Shown: positions 25,355 to 34,354, counted from the first letter of the stretch. The stretch: DNA of 64,000 nt from Hymenobacter glacieicola (GCF_014640315.1 NZ_BMGS01000007.1:186001-250000); one strand, 5' to 3'. The notes: generated by a model not told the origin, from the sequence alone. Translations and numbers: made by a program.

Positions 25355-26245
25355 ATGAATGCTACCGCGCCTAACCTCTACCCTTCCGGCCCTCCGCCTC
25401 AGCCCCTGCTGCCCAGCTGGCGGCCGCTAACACACCGTAAATCTAGAAAAGCGGCGGCCCGCAAGCGCTCCGCCGCCACCCGCGCCCTGCGCATGCCCCT
25501 GGCCAAGCGGGCCTTCGACATTCTGTTTTCTGCCACTGTTCTGCTGGTTTTGCTTCCCCTGTTTCTGCTGGTAGCCTTGCTGATTAAGCTGGAATCGAAG
25601 GGGCCGGTGCTGTATTACTCCTACCGCGTGGGCACGGGCTACCGCAAGTTTCGCTTCTGGAAATTCCGCTCTATGCGCCAGGATGCCGACCAGCTGCTGG
25701 CCTCGGTGAAAAACCTGAATCAGTACCAGGCTGCGGCCGCTGATGCCGCTCCGGAGCCGGGCGTTTGTGCCTGCCACGCGGGCCAGCAGGGGCCCTGCCA
25801 GAACCAGTTAATCGATAAAAATGGCCACCCGATTTGCGAGAAGCACTACGCCCAGGCCAAAAAAGCGCGGGAGCAGGCCACCTTCATCAAAATTGCCAAC
25901 GACCCGCGCATCACGCGCATTGGGCTGTTCATCCGCAACACCAGCATTGATGAGCTGCCCCAGCTCTTCAACGTGCTGCGCGGGGATATGTCGCTGGTGG
26001 GGAACCGGCCCCTACCCCTGTACGAGGCCGAGAAGCTTACCACCGACCAGTTTGCGACCCGCTTTCTGGCCCCGGCCGGCATTACGGGCCTCTGGCAGGT
26101 AAGCAAGCGCGGCAAGGGCGGCGACATGTCGGCCGAGGAGCGCAAAGCCCTGGACGTGGAGTACGCCACCAACTACTCCTTTCGCAAAGACATTCAGATT
26201 CTGCTCCGGACTTTTCCGGCCCTGCTGCAAAAGGAAAACGTTTGA
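25355..26245 (+). CDS. Initiating sugar transferase (polyprenyl-phosphate glycosyl-1-phosphate transferase) with Cys-rich insertion
   Basis: 296 residues from the ATG at 25355; an upstream open frame back to 25286 reads through spacer. It should start repeat-unit assembly by moving a sugar-1-phosphate onto the lipid carrier at the inner membrane. After a basic tail, one membrane segment (about 54-78) is followed by the family core: WKFRSMRQDAD, DPRITRIG, the catalytic Asp-Glu in TSIDELPQL, SLVGNRPLP and GITGLWQV. Between WKFRSM and the DPRITR part about 60 residues are inserted carrying C138-x-C140-H141, C148, C161 and H164, which look able to bind a metal. The stop overlaps the next start (TGATG). 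Confidence 0.9.
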   Translation: MNATAPNLYPSGPPPQPLLPSWRPLTHRKSRKAAARKRSAATRALRMPLAKRAFDILFSATVLLVLLPLFLLVALLIKLESKGPVLYYSYRVGTGYRKFRFWKFRSMRQDADQLLASVKNLNQYQAAAADAAPEPGVCACHAGQQGPCQNQLIDKNGHPICEKHYAQAKKAREQATFIKIANDPRITRIGLFIRNTSIDELPQLFNVLRGDMSLVGNRPLPLYEAEKLTTDQFATRFLAPAGITGLWQVSKRGKGGDMSAEERKALDVEYATNYSFRKDIQILLRTFPALLQKENV

Positions 26246-27003
26246 TGAAAACACTACTCTGCTGCCTGGCCCTGGCCGCCGGCCCGCTGCTGGCTTGCGC
26301 CCAAACGGGCCCGCCCGCCCCGCCCACCGACACCTGGGAGGAGCGTTTTTTTAAGGCTCCCGAGGCCGTGCTGCCCATTTTGCACCAGGCCGCCATCAGT
26401 CACTCAGCGGGCATTGAGAAGCTGGAGCTGGCCAAGCAGGTAGCCAATGAGGACATTCGGCTGGCCCGGAAGAAGATTCTGAACACCCTGGCCCTGACCT
26501 CGAGCTACAGCTACGGCACGCTGCCTTACTTTGCTACCAACGGCTCCACGGAGCGCATTCAGCAGCTCAACGCTTTTTCGCTGAGCGCGCGGGCCCAGTA
26601 CACGGTAGGCCTGAACATGGCCGTGCCGTTTGAGCTGCTGGCCAACCGCCGCGCTACCGTGCACAAGCAGGAGCTGCTGCTGCAACAAGCGGTGGCGGAG
26701 CGGGCCGTGGGCGAAACGGAAATCCGCCGCCAGGTTATTCTGCTATATCAGGAGCTGGCCCTGGCCCACGCCAACTTGCAGCACCACCAGAATGCCGTGC
26801 AGTCGGCCAGCATCAGCAAGAAGCTGGCGGATAGCAAGTTCCGCAGCGGCGAAATTCAGGTAGACGAGCAGATGGCGGCCACGGAGCTGCACGGCAAGGC
26901 CCTGCTGGCGCAGGCCGAAGCCCGCAACAAGTATCAGACGGCCATGCTGCTGCTGGAAGATTTTCTGGGCACTCCCCTTCATGTATTAATGACCGGCAAA
27001 TGA
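26245..27003 (+). CDS. Half-size TolC-family outer-membrane protein
   Basis: 252 residues from the ATG at 26245, which shares its A with the preceding stop. Signal peptide MKTLLCCLALAAGPLLACA. The mature part has one outer-membrane-efflux repeat: long helix (LPILHQAAISHSAGIEKLELAKQ region), beta-strands around SLSARAQYTVGLNMAVPF, and a second long helical stretch ending in YQTAMLLLEDFLG. Canonical TolC proteins carry two such repeats and are about 430-480 residues. A pore would need twice the subunits. Placed directly before the Wzc-like gene (4-base overlap) and with no Wza in the window, it is the likely outer-membrane exit for the polymer. That role is an inference. Confidence 0.85.
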   Translation: MKTLLCCLALAAGPLLACAQTGPPAPPTDTWEERFFKAPEAVLPILHQAAISHSAGIEKLELAKQVANEDIRLARKKILNTLALTSSYSYGTLPYFATNGSTERIQQLNAFSLSARAQYTVGLNMAVPFELLANRRATVHKQELLLQQAVAERAVGETEIRRQVILLYQELALAHANLQHHQNAVQSASISKKLADSKFRSGEIQVDEQMAATELHGKALLAQAEARNKYQTAMLLLEDFLGTPLHVLMTGK

Positions 27004-29252
27004 CGCTGAAAGACCTCTACCGCCTGTTGCGGCGCCACTGGCTGCTGCTGCTGCTGGTGCCGCTGGTAACCACGGCCTCGGTGTTTTACTTTGGCCGCAA
27101 CCGGGATAAAAAGTATACTTCCGACACGGTCATTTACACCGGCATTGCCTCGGGCTACAAGATAGACGGCGACAACAACGCGGCCGGGGGCGGGTGGAAC
27201 GCCGCTTCCACGGCCTTCGACAACCTGCTGTCCTTGATTACCTCCCGCGACACGCGCGAGGAAGTGTGCCTGCGCCTGCTGGCCCGCCACTTGCTGGAGC
27301 GCAAAGCCAGCGGGGCCGCCGGTGCGGCCCGGCCCCAAACGGCCTCGGCGGCCCCGAGCGGCGTGCTGGCGGCCGTGCAGCGCGTGCTGCTGCCGGCCAA
27401 GCTGGCCACCGCCGACCAGCCCCTGCTGGATTCGCTGGCCGCTACCCTGGCCGGCAGCACCGAGGAGGAAACCCTGGCCAACCTGACGGCCGCTTACCGG
27501 GCCAGCAACACCAACGCCGTCTACAAGCTGTTTTACTCCAAGCACCCGTACTACTCGGAGGCAGCCATGTGGAATATTTCCGCCAACCGCGTCAAGGACA
27601 GCGACCTGCTCCGGATTGAGTACAGCGCCAAGAACCCCCAAATTTGCCGCGAAACCCTGGACATTCTGACCCAGGTGTTTATTCGCAAGCACAAGGAGCT
27701 GTTCGTGGGGCAGAATGAAAACGTCATCGGCTACTTCGATGCCGCTACCCAGAAGGCGTACACCAAGCTGCAGGCCGCCGAGCAGAAGCTGCTGCAGTTT
27801 CACCAGAAGCACAACATCGTCGACTACGACAAGCAGATGATTACCTCCACGGAGGAGCGCCAGCTGACGGCCGACAAGTTCAACGAGTTGGAAATGCAGT
27901 ACGCCGGGGCCAGCTCGGCCCTGAAGTCGACGGAGTCGGCCCTGGGCAAGCGGGGCGTGTCGAACCTGAAAAGCCAGGAGATTCTGCGGCTGCGCAACCG
28001 TTTGGCCGATTTGAACGGTCAGATTTCGGAGGTAGAGCTGCTAAACAAAAGCGCCACCAGCCCCGACGGCGCCGCCCGCCTGGCCAACCTTAACCAGCAG
28101 GTAGCCACCGTCAGCAACAGCCTGGACGAAGCCGTAAGCAGCTACGACGCCGACACCCGCTCCACGCAGGGCGTGGCCGTGAAGGATTTGCTGCAGGATT
28201 ACACCAAGAACGTGCTGCAGGTGGAAGACCTGCGCGGGCAGCTCAGCTCCATGCGCCGGCAGAAGGAAAACTTCACCAGCCAGTACAACAGCCTGGTGCC
28301 GCTGGGGGCGGAAATCCGCAAAATCCGCCGCGAGGTAGAAATAGCCGAGAAAGAGTACATGTCGCAGGTAGAAGGCTTGAAGCAGAGCAAGCTTTCCCAG
28401 CAGAACGTGGAGCTGGCCTCCCAGCTGAAGGTAGTGGACCCGCCGAACCTGCCGGCCACGGCGGGCGGTACCCGGCTGCTGGTGCTGCTGCTGGGTGGCC
28501 TGATTGGGTCCTTCCTGTTTACCGGGGCGGGGGTGGTAGTGGCGGATCTGCTCAACAACTCCCTGCAGAAGCCCACCCTGGCTACCAAAGTGACCAGCTT
28601 CCCGGTGATGGGCATCATCCCGAATACGACCAACCTCAACCAGAAGCAGCTGCTGGACGCCCAGCGGGCCGAGGACCAGCTGGCGCGGCAGCTGCTGCTG
28701 AAGATGCACCAGAAGGACGACTCCACCAAGCCCTTTATGATTGGGGTGCTCAGCAGCCAGAGTGGCGAGGGCAAAACCACCCTGGCTACCTCCCTCACGG
28801 CCAGCCTGAACAACATGAAAATCAAAACCCTGGGCTTGTTTCCGAATGACCACGCCGACCACGCCTGGCTGGAGGGGCATACTTCCTACTACTCGCCCCT
28901 GCAGGGCCTCTCGCAGGGCGTGACGGTAGCCGACCTGGTGGGCACGCGCACCTACAACAATGCCGTCATCATCGTGGAGTTTCCGGCCCTGCTGGAGGCC
29001 ACCTACCCCGCCTCCCTGCTGCAAAGCCTCGACCTGATTCTGGTGGCGGTAAAGGCCACCCGCAGCTGGGAGCAGGCCGACAAAAAGATTTTCGAGAACA
29101 TCCGGAACGTGTCAAAAGCCCCGATTGAGGTAGTACTCAACGGGGTGCTGCCCGAGTACGTGACGGACTTTATCGGGGCCCGGGTGAAATCGAGCACTGG
29201 CAAACGGGCCGGCCTCCCTCCGCGGCCGCTCCAAGGCTTGCTCAACCCCTAG
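27000..29252 (+). CDS. Wzc-like polysaccharide chain-length/export protein with degenerate kinase domain
   Basis: 750 residues. A Wzz-type N-terminus with a first membrane helix (about 12-31) is followed by a long periplasmic coiled-coil part, a second helix (about 483-510), and a cytoplasmic P-loop domain. Walker A is present (SQSGEGKTT, Lys592). The Walker A' position reads TLGLFPNDHADHAW without the usual DxD, and Walker B reads VIIVEFP with Glu660 where Asp is expected. The C-terminus lacks a tyrosine cluster. It may bind nucleotide but probably is not an active BY-kinase. It should set chain length and link the inner membrane to the TolC-like protein, with which it overlaps by 4 bases. 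Confidence 0.88.
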   Translation: MTLKDLYRLLRRHWLLLLLVPLVTTASVFYFGRNRDKKYTSDTVIYTGIASGYKIDGDNNAAGGGWNAASTAFDNLLSLITSRDTREEVCLRLLARHLLERKASGAAGAARPQTASAAPSGVLAAVQRVLLPAKLATADQPLLDSLAATLAGSTEEETLANLTAAYRASNTNAVYKLFYSKHPYYSEAAMWNISANRVKDSDLLRIEYSAKNPQICRETLDILTQVFIRKHKELFVGQNENVIGYFDAATQKAYTKLQAAEQKLLQFHQKHNIVDYDKQMITSTEERQLTADKFNELEMQYAGASSALKSTESALGKRGVSNLKSQEILRLRNRLADLNGQISEVELLNKSATSPDGAARLANLNQQVATVSNSLDEAVSSYDADTRSTQGVAVKDLLQDYTKNVLQVEDLRGQLSSMRRQKENFTSQYNSLVPLGAEIRKIRREVEIAEKEYMSQVEGLKQSKLSQQNVELASQLKVVDPPNLPATAGGTRLLVLLLGGLIGSFLFTGAGVVVADLLNNSLQKPTLATKVTSFPVMGIIPNTTNLNQKQLLDAQRAEDQLARQLLLKMHQKDDSTKPFMIGVLSSQSGEGKTTLATSLTASLNNMKIKTLGLFPNDHADHAWLEGHTSYYSPLQGLSQGVTVADLVGTRTYNNAVIIVEFPALLEATYPASLLQSLDLILVAVKATRSWEQADKKIFENIRNVSKAPIEVVLNGVLPEYVTDFIGARVKSSTGKRAGLPPRPLQGLLNP

Positions 29253-29308
29253 CCTCCCCTTTTCCTGACCCGCGGGCCCGGCCCGCCCTCCAGCCCGCTT
29301 CCTCCATT

Positions 29309-30745
29309 ATGAGTCAATTCGCATCATCAGCCAGCCCAAAAAGCCGCGGGGCGCAGCTCCTGCTGGCGGTGCTGGCGGCCGTGGTGCTGGGCTGGGGTAC
29401 GGCGCAGGCCGGGGTGCTGGTGCCGGCCCTGTTGATTGCGCTGGCGGTGGTGGTGCCGTTTGTTATTATCCTGTTCACTACGCCGCGGGTGGGCATTATT
29501 GCCCTGCTCTGCTACTGCTTCCTGTTCTTCATCATCGACCGGGAGGTAGGCGGGGCGCCCTTTGGGATGGCCATTGATGGGCTGCTGGTGACTACGGCCG
29601 TGGCCGTGCTGGTGCAGCACCGCCGCTTCGACTGGAGCTACATTAAGAACGACCTGGTGCTGCTGACCCTGTTCTGGTTCGGAGTCAACATTCTGGAGCT
29701 GGGCAACCCCTCGGGGGCCAGCCTGATGGGCTGGGTGCAGGAGTTCCGGAGCGCCTCGTTCTACTGGCTGCTCACGGTGCCCCTCTCGCTGCTGCTCTTC
29801 AACCAGAAAAAGGACCTGAACCTGTTTCTGATGCTGCTGATCGGGCTGTCGGTGCTGGGCACGCTCAACGGGCTCAAGCAGCTCTATATCGGCCTCTCGC
29901 CGGGCGAGCAGCACTTTCTGGACGTAGGCAACGCCAAAACCCACCTGCTCTGGGGCAAGCTGCGGGTGTTTTCCTTCTACAGCGACGCGGGCCAGTTCGG
30001 AGCTTCCCAGGCCCACATTGCCCTAGTGGCCCTGATTCTGGGGTTCGGGCCGTTTAAGAAGTGGCAGAAAACCCTGCTGCTGGTGGCGGCCGCCCTGCTG
30101 ATTACGGGCATGTTCATTTCCGGTACCCGCGGGGCGTTGTTTGCCTTGCTGGTCGGCATTGGGGTAGCCCTGCTCATCAGCAAGAACATCAAGGCCCTGG
30201 TGGTGGGCACCATGCTGGCGCTGTCGGCGCTGTACGTGCTCAAGTACACCAACATCGGGGACAGTAACTACAACGTGTACCGCATGCGCACGGCCCTGGA
30301 CCCCCAGGATGCCTCCCTGAACGTGCGCCTCAACAACCAGCTGGTGCTGCGCAACTACCTCGACTCCCACCCCTTCGGGGGCGGCGTGGGCACCATCGGG
30401 GCCTGGGGCATCAAGTACAACCCGGGCAGCTACCTCTCCACCATCCCGCCCGACAGCTACTGGGTGAAGGTGTGGGTGATGTACGGCATCGTGGGCTTTA
30501 TCATCTGGTTTGGCATCATGCTCTACATCGTGGGCAAAGGCTGCGGCATCGTCTGGAACATCCGCGACCCCAAGCTGCGCGTCAAGCTCAACGCCCTGAC
30601 GGCCGGCGCGGCGGGCATCCTCTTCTGCAGCTACGGCAACGAGGTTATCAACTTCATGCCCTCGGCCATCATCGTGTACATCTCCTGGGCCTTCATTTTT
30701 CTGGGGCCCCGGCTGGATTCAAACCCTGAACCTGCACCGCAGTAA
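29309..30745 (+). CDS. O-antigen ligase/Wzy-type polymerase
   Basis: 478 residues, almost entirely hydrophobic, with about ten to twelve membrane helices. The large periplasmic loop near residues 320-390 (YRMRTALDPQDASLNVRL, then NPGSYLSTIPPDSYWVKVWV) is typical of the O-antigen ligase/polymerase superfamily (PF04932). In a Wzx/Wzy-type locus it most likely polymerises the lipid-linked repeat units in the periplasm. Ligase and polymerase cannot be separated by eye. It lies between the chain-length gene and the glycosyltransferase genes. Confidence 0.85.
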   Translation: MSQFASSASPKSRGAQLLLAVLAAVVLGWGTAQAGVLVPALLIALAVVVPFVIILFTTPRVGIIALLCYCFLFFIIDREVGGAPFGMAIDGLLVTTAVAVLVQHRRFDWSYIKNDLVLLTLFWFGVNILELGNPSGASLMGWVQEFRSASFYWLLTVPLSLLLFNQKKDLNLFLMLLIGLSVLGTLNGLKQLYIGLSPGEQHFLDVGNAKTHLLWGKLRVFSFYSDAGQFGASQAHIALVALILGFGPFKKWQKTLLLVAAALLITGMFISGTRGALFALLVGIGVALLISKNIKALVVGTMLALSALYVLKYTNIGDSNYNVYRMRTALDPQDASLNVRLNNQLVLRNYLDSHPFGGGVGTIGAWGIKYNPGSYLSTIPPDSYWVKVWVMYGIVGFIIWFGIMLYIVGKGCGIVWNIRDPKLRVKLNALTAGAAGILFCSYGNEVINFMPSAIIVYISWAFIFLGPRLDSNPEPAPQ

Positions 30746-30752
30746 TCGGCCT

Positions 30753-31655
30753 ATGGCAACGCCCCTGGTATCCATCATTTCCATCAACTACAACCAAGCC
30801 CAGGTAACCTGCGAGATGGTAGCGTCCCTGCGCCAGCTCACGTACCCGGCCGTTGAAATCATTGTCGTGGACAACGCCTCCCCTACTGACGACCCCGGCA
30901 TCATCCGGGAGCAGTTCCCGGAGGTGCAGCTGATTCGGTCCGCCCAGAACCTGGGCTTTGCCGGGGGCAACAACCTGGGCATCCGGCAAGCCCGGGGCAA
31001 ATACATCCTGTTTCTCAACAACGACACGGAGGTAGCGCCCGGCTTTCTGGAGCCTCTGGTGGCCCTGTTCGAAAGCAACCCGGAGGCCGGCATTGCCTCG
31101 CCCAAAATCATCTTCCACGGCTCGGAGGGCATTATTCAGTACGCCGGCTCCCGGGGCATCAACACCTGGACGGGCCGCAGCGTGACCATCGGCCACCTGG
31201 AGCCCGACGCCGGCCAGCACAACACTTCCGGCCCTACCCAGCTCGCCGACGGGGCCGCCATGATGGTGCCCCGCCGCGTGATTGACGAGGTAGGCCTGAT
31301 GCCGGAGGTGTACTTTCTCTACTACGAGGAGCTGGACTACTGCGAAATCATCAAGCGCTGGGGCTACAGCTGCCACTACGTGGCCGAGTCCACTATTTAC
31401 CATAAGGAGTCCATGTCGGTGGGCAAGGCCTCGGTGCTGAAAACCTACTACATGAACCGCAACCGCCTGCTGTTCATCCGCCGCAACTTCACCGGCTGGT
31501 CTTTCTGGACCAGTACCTGCGTGTTTCTGCTGGCGGCCCTGCCCAAGAAAGCCGTGGCCTTTTCCCGCCGCTCGGAGTGGAGCCACCTGCGGGCCCTGGG
31601 CCGCGGGCTGTGGTGGAATCTGCAGCACCTGGGCACTTCTTCCGCTACTACCTAA
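30753..31655 (+). CDS. Family 2 glycosyltransferase (rhamnosyltransferase-like)
   Basis: 300 residues, cytoplasmic GT-A fold. SIISINYNQAQVTCEMV and VDNASPTDDP mark the nucleotide-sugar site, LFLNNDTEV is the DxD-type metal site, and YYEELDYCEIIKRWG is the acceptor/ED region. This wording is that of the group including dTDP-rhamnosyltransferases, but donor and acceptor are unknown. A hydrophobic patch near residue 250 suggests membrane contact. It starts 7 bases after the polymerase gene. Confidence 0.9.
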   Translation: MATPLVSIISINYNQAQVTCEMVASLRQLTYPAVEIIVVDNASPTDDPGIIREQFPEVQLIRSAQNLGFAGGNNLGIRQARGKYILFLNNDTEVAPGFLEPLVALFESNPEAGIASPKIIFHGSEGIIQYAGSRGINTWTGRSVTIGHLEPDAGQHNTSGPTQLADGAAMMVPRRVIDEVGLMPEVYFLYYEELDYCEIIKRWGYSCHYVAESTIYHKESMSVGKASVLKTYYMNRNRLLFIRRNFTGWSFWTSTCVFLLAALPKKAVAFSRRSEWSHLRALGRGLWWNLQHLGTSSATT

Positions 31656-31665
31656 CCCCCGCGCT

Positions 31666-32892
31666 ATGACCTTTTTTACGCTTGTTCTGGATGGGCTGCT
31701 GTGGGTGCTGGGTATCTACCTGCTGCTGAACTGCGCCTACCTGCTGTTCTTTGCCGTGGCCGGGCACCTGCGCCCAGCCTCCCTACCGGCGCTGGCTTCC
31801 TCGCGCCCCCGCCCGGCCCGCGCCATGTGCGTACTGATTCCGGCCTACCGCGAAAACACGGTGGTGCTGGAAACCACCCGCGCCGCCCTGCGCCACGCCT
31901 ACCGCGGCCCGCACACCGTCTGCGTTATTGCCGATGGCTTGCAGCCCGAAACGGTGGTAGCCTTGCGCGAAATGGGCGCCCAGGTGCTGGAAGTGCATTT
32001 CGAGCGTAGCACTAAGGGCAAGGCCCTGCTATACGCCCTGGAAACCCTGCCCCAGCGCACCTTTGAGGTAGCCATGGTCCTGGACGTGGACAACCTCATG
32101 GGCCGGGGCTGCCTGGAAGCAGTGAACGAGGCTTTTGAGGCCGGCTACCAGGTAATACAAACCCACCGCACGGCCAAAAACACCGACTCGGCCTTTGCCC
32201 TGCTCGACGCCTGCAACGAGGAAATCAACAACCACATTTACCGCAAGGGCCACTTTGCGGTGGGCCTCTCGGCGGCCCTCATCGGCTCGGGCATGGCCTT
32301 TGAGTTCGGCTACCTGCGCCAGCTGCTGCAGGGCATCGGTGAAACGGTGGGCGAGGACAAGGAGCTGGACTTCCGCATTGCCCGCGACCAGGAGAAAATC
32401 TGCTACCTCGACAGCGTGTACGTCTACGACGAGAAGGTGGAAAACGCCCAGGTGTTCACCCAGCAGCGCAGCCGCTGGCTGGCCTCGCAGTTCGAGTTCC
32501 TGAAGAAGTACGCCGCCGAGGGGCTGGAACAGCTCCTTGAGCACGACAACTTCGAGTTTTTCAACAAGGTAGTGCAGGCGTTTCTGGTGCCGCGCACCCT
32601 GCTCATTGGCGTGCTCGGGCTGCTGCTGGTGGTGTCCGGGGGCCTGAGCCTGGTGCTGCCCGCCGGGCCCACGCCCTGGTTCTGGGCCGGGCTGCTGGCC
32701 GTATTGGCCCTAACCCTGCTCATCTCCCTACCCGCGCGGCTTTACAACCGGCAGCTGCTCACGGCTGTGGTGCGCCTGCCCTACGCCCTGCTGTGCATGG
32801 TGCTGGCCCTGCTGCGCATCAACCGCTCCAAAACGGCCTTCCTAGCCACGCCGCACCGGGTGCAGGCCCTGGACGCTTCCCTGGACCACTAA
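31666..32892 (+). CDS. Membrane-bound processive-type family 2 glycosyltransferase
   Basis: 408 residues. One N-terminal and about three C-terminal membrane helices flank a GT-A domain with VLDVDNLMGRG (DxD), GEDKELDF (ED) and QQRSRW at 266-271, the QxxRW motif of processive synthases such as cellulose and hyaluronan synthases. It probably adds a sugar at the cytoplasmic face of the inner membrane. Whether it acts repeatedly is not shown. It begins 10 bases after the previous gene, with GCGCT directly before the ATG. Confidence 0.88.
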   Translation: MTFFTLVLDGLLWVLGIYLLLNCAYLLFFAVAGHLRPASLPALASSRPRPARAMCVLIPAYRENTVVLETTRAALRHAYRGPHTVCVIADGLQPETVVALREMGAQVLEVHFERSTKGKALLYALETLPQRTFEVAMVLDVDNLMGRGCLEAVNEAFEAGYQVIQTHRTAKNTDSAFALLDACNEEINNHIYRKGHFAVGLSAALIGSGMAFEFGYLRQLLQGIGETVGEDKELDFRIARDQEKICYLDSVYVYDEKVENAQVFTQQRSRWLASQFEFLKKYAAEGLEQLLEHDNFEFFNKVVQAFLVPRTLLIGVLGLLLVVSGGLSLVLPAGPTPWFWAGLLAVLALTLLISLPARLYNRQLLTAVVRLPYALLCMVLALLRINRSKTAFLATPHRVQALDASLDH

Positions 32893-32906
32893 GCTTCTCC
32901 TGCGCT

Positions 32907-32993
32907 ATGCCTTTCGAACTCATTGCCCTGCCAGCTGCCGCCTGCCTGGTGTTCGGCTTTATCCGGGGCCTGCGGGCCCGCCAGCAGTCCTGA
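32907..32993 (+). CDS. 28-residue mini-protein with one possible membrane helix
   Basis: The frame starts with an ATG at 32907, 14 bases after the stop of the glycosyltransferase gene, and ends with TGA. The product is hydrophobic at the front (LIALPAAACLVFGFI) and basic at the end (RGLRARQQS), as in small single-helix membrane proteins. The base context before the ATG (TGCGCT) resembles that of the gene at 31666 (CGCGCT). It could be a small regulator of the neighbouring membrane enzymes. A chance frame is possible at this length. Confidence 0.4.
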   Translation: MPFELIALPAAACLVFGFIRGLRARQQS

Positions 32994-33090
32994 CCGCTCT
33001 TCCACCCTACCTCCTTCCTTCTACCTCACACCCGCGTTTCCTCCCACGTGACGCCCAACCTCCTCAGCAGCTGTTGAGCTACCCTTTCCC

Positions 33091-34293
33091 ATGATGAGCA
33101 ACGTGTACCTCTATCTGTTCTGGGCGGCGTTTGCCGTGGCGTTTTACACCTACGTGGGCTACGGCCTGGTAGCCTGGGCCCTGGCCCGCCTCCGCCGGCT
33201 GGTGCGCCCCCGCCGCCCCCTGGCCTTCTTCGAGCCCGACGTGACGCTGGTGGTGCCGGCTTACAACGAGGCCGATATTCTCGCCGACAAAGTAGCTAAC
33301 TGCCTGGCTCTGAACTATCCCCGCCAGAAGCTGCGGCTCGTGTTCATTACCGACGGCTCCACCGACAACTCGGCCGAGGTGCTGGCCCGCTACCCCCAGG
33401 TAGAGCACCTGCACTCCCCCTTCCGCGGCGGCAAGTCGCTGGCCGAAAACCGGGCCATGGAGTTTGTGCGCACCCCCTACGTCATCTTCACCGACTGTAA
33501 CTCCTTCCTGAACCCCGAAGCCGTACGCGAAATGGTGAAGCACTACCAGGACCCGCAGGTGGGGGCCGTATCGGGCGAGAAAAAGGTGCTGGCCCACGAC
33601 TCGGCCTCCGGGGCCGGCGAGGGGCTGTACTGGAAGTACGAGTCCTTCCTCAAGCGCTGCGACTCGGAAATCTACTCCCTCATGGGCGCGGCCGGCGAGC
33701 TGGTATCGTTCCGCTCCAACCTGTTCCAGCCCCTGGAAAAGGATACCATCCTCGACGACTTTATTCAGTCGCTGCGCATTGTGGAGAAGGGCTACCGGGT
33801 AGTGTACGAGCCGGCCGCCTACGCCGCCGAAGCTCCCTCGGCTTCGCTGGCCGAGGAAATGAAGCGTAAAATCCGCATTTGCGCCGGCGGCTGGCAGTCG
33901 ATGGTGCGGCTGCGCTCCTTGCTCAACCCGCTGCGCCAACCGCTGGTCACGTTCCTGTACGTGTCGCACCGGGTGCTGCGCTGGAGCCTTACGCCGGTGG
34001 CCCTGGTGCTGCTGCTGGTGCTGGGCGCGGCCCTGGCCGGCCTGCACGGCGGGTTCTACGCGGCCTTTTTTGCGGCCCAGGTGCTGTTCTACGGGCTGGC
34101 CTACCTGGGCTGGCGCGCCGAAAGCCGGGGCCGCAGCCCCAAGCTGCTGCTCGTGCCCCTGTACTTCACCAGCATGAACGTGGCCGTGTTTGCCGGCTTC
34201 CGCCGCTACCTGCGCGGTACGCAGTCGGCGGCCTGGGAGAAGGCCGCCCGCACCCAGCCCCTGGAAGGCAACCTGAGCATCCCGAAAGCCTGA
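33091..34293 (+). CDS. Membrane-bound family 2 glycosyltransferase
   Basis: 400 residues; two ATG codons (33091, 33094) begin the frame. One N-terminal helix (about 4-30) precedes a GT-A domain (VTLVVPAYNEADILADKV, FITDGSTDNS, FTDCNSFLNPEAV) with the Asp pair of ILDDFIQSLRI, and about three C-terminal helices follow. The QxxRW motif of processive enzymes is replaced by RICAGGWQS, so it may add a single residue. It starts 97 bases after the mini-protein, within the same direction and locus. Confidence 0.88.
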   Translation: MMSNVYLYLFWAAFAVAFYTYVGYGLVAWALARLRRLVRPRRPLAFFEPDVTLVVPAYNEADILADKVANCLALNYPRQKLRLVFITDGSTDNSAEVLARYPQVEHLHSPFRGGKSLAENRAMEFVRTPYVIFTDCNSFLNPEAVREMVKHYQDPQVGAVSGEKKVLAHDSASGAGEGLYWKYESFLKRCDSEIYSLMGAAGELVSFRSNLFQPLEKDTILDDFIQSLRIVEKGYRVVYEPAAYAAEAPSASLAEEMKRKIRICAGGWQSMVRLRSLLNPLRQPLVTFLYVSHRVLRWSLTPVALVLLLVLGAALAGLHGGFYAAFFAAQVLFYGLAYLGWRAESRGRSPKLLLVPLYFTSMNVAVFAGFRRYLRGTQSAAWEKAARTQPLEGNLSIPKA

Positions 34294-34354
34294 CCCCGCC
34301 CCGCTCCTTGCCCACCCGCCATTCAGTAGCCGTTCACCCAACTTTCCTTCGGCG

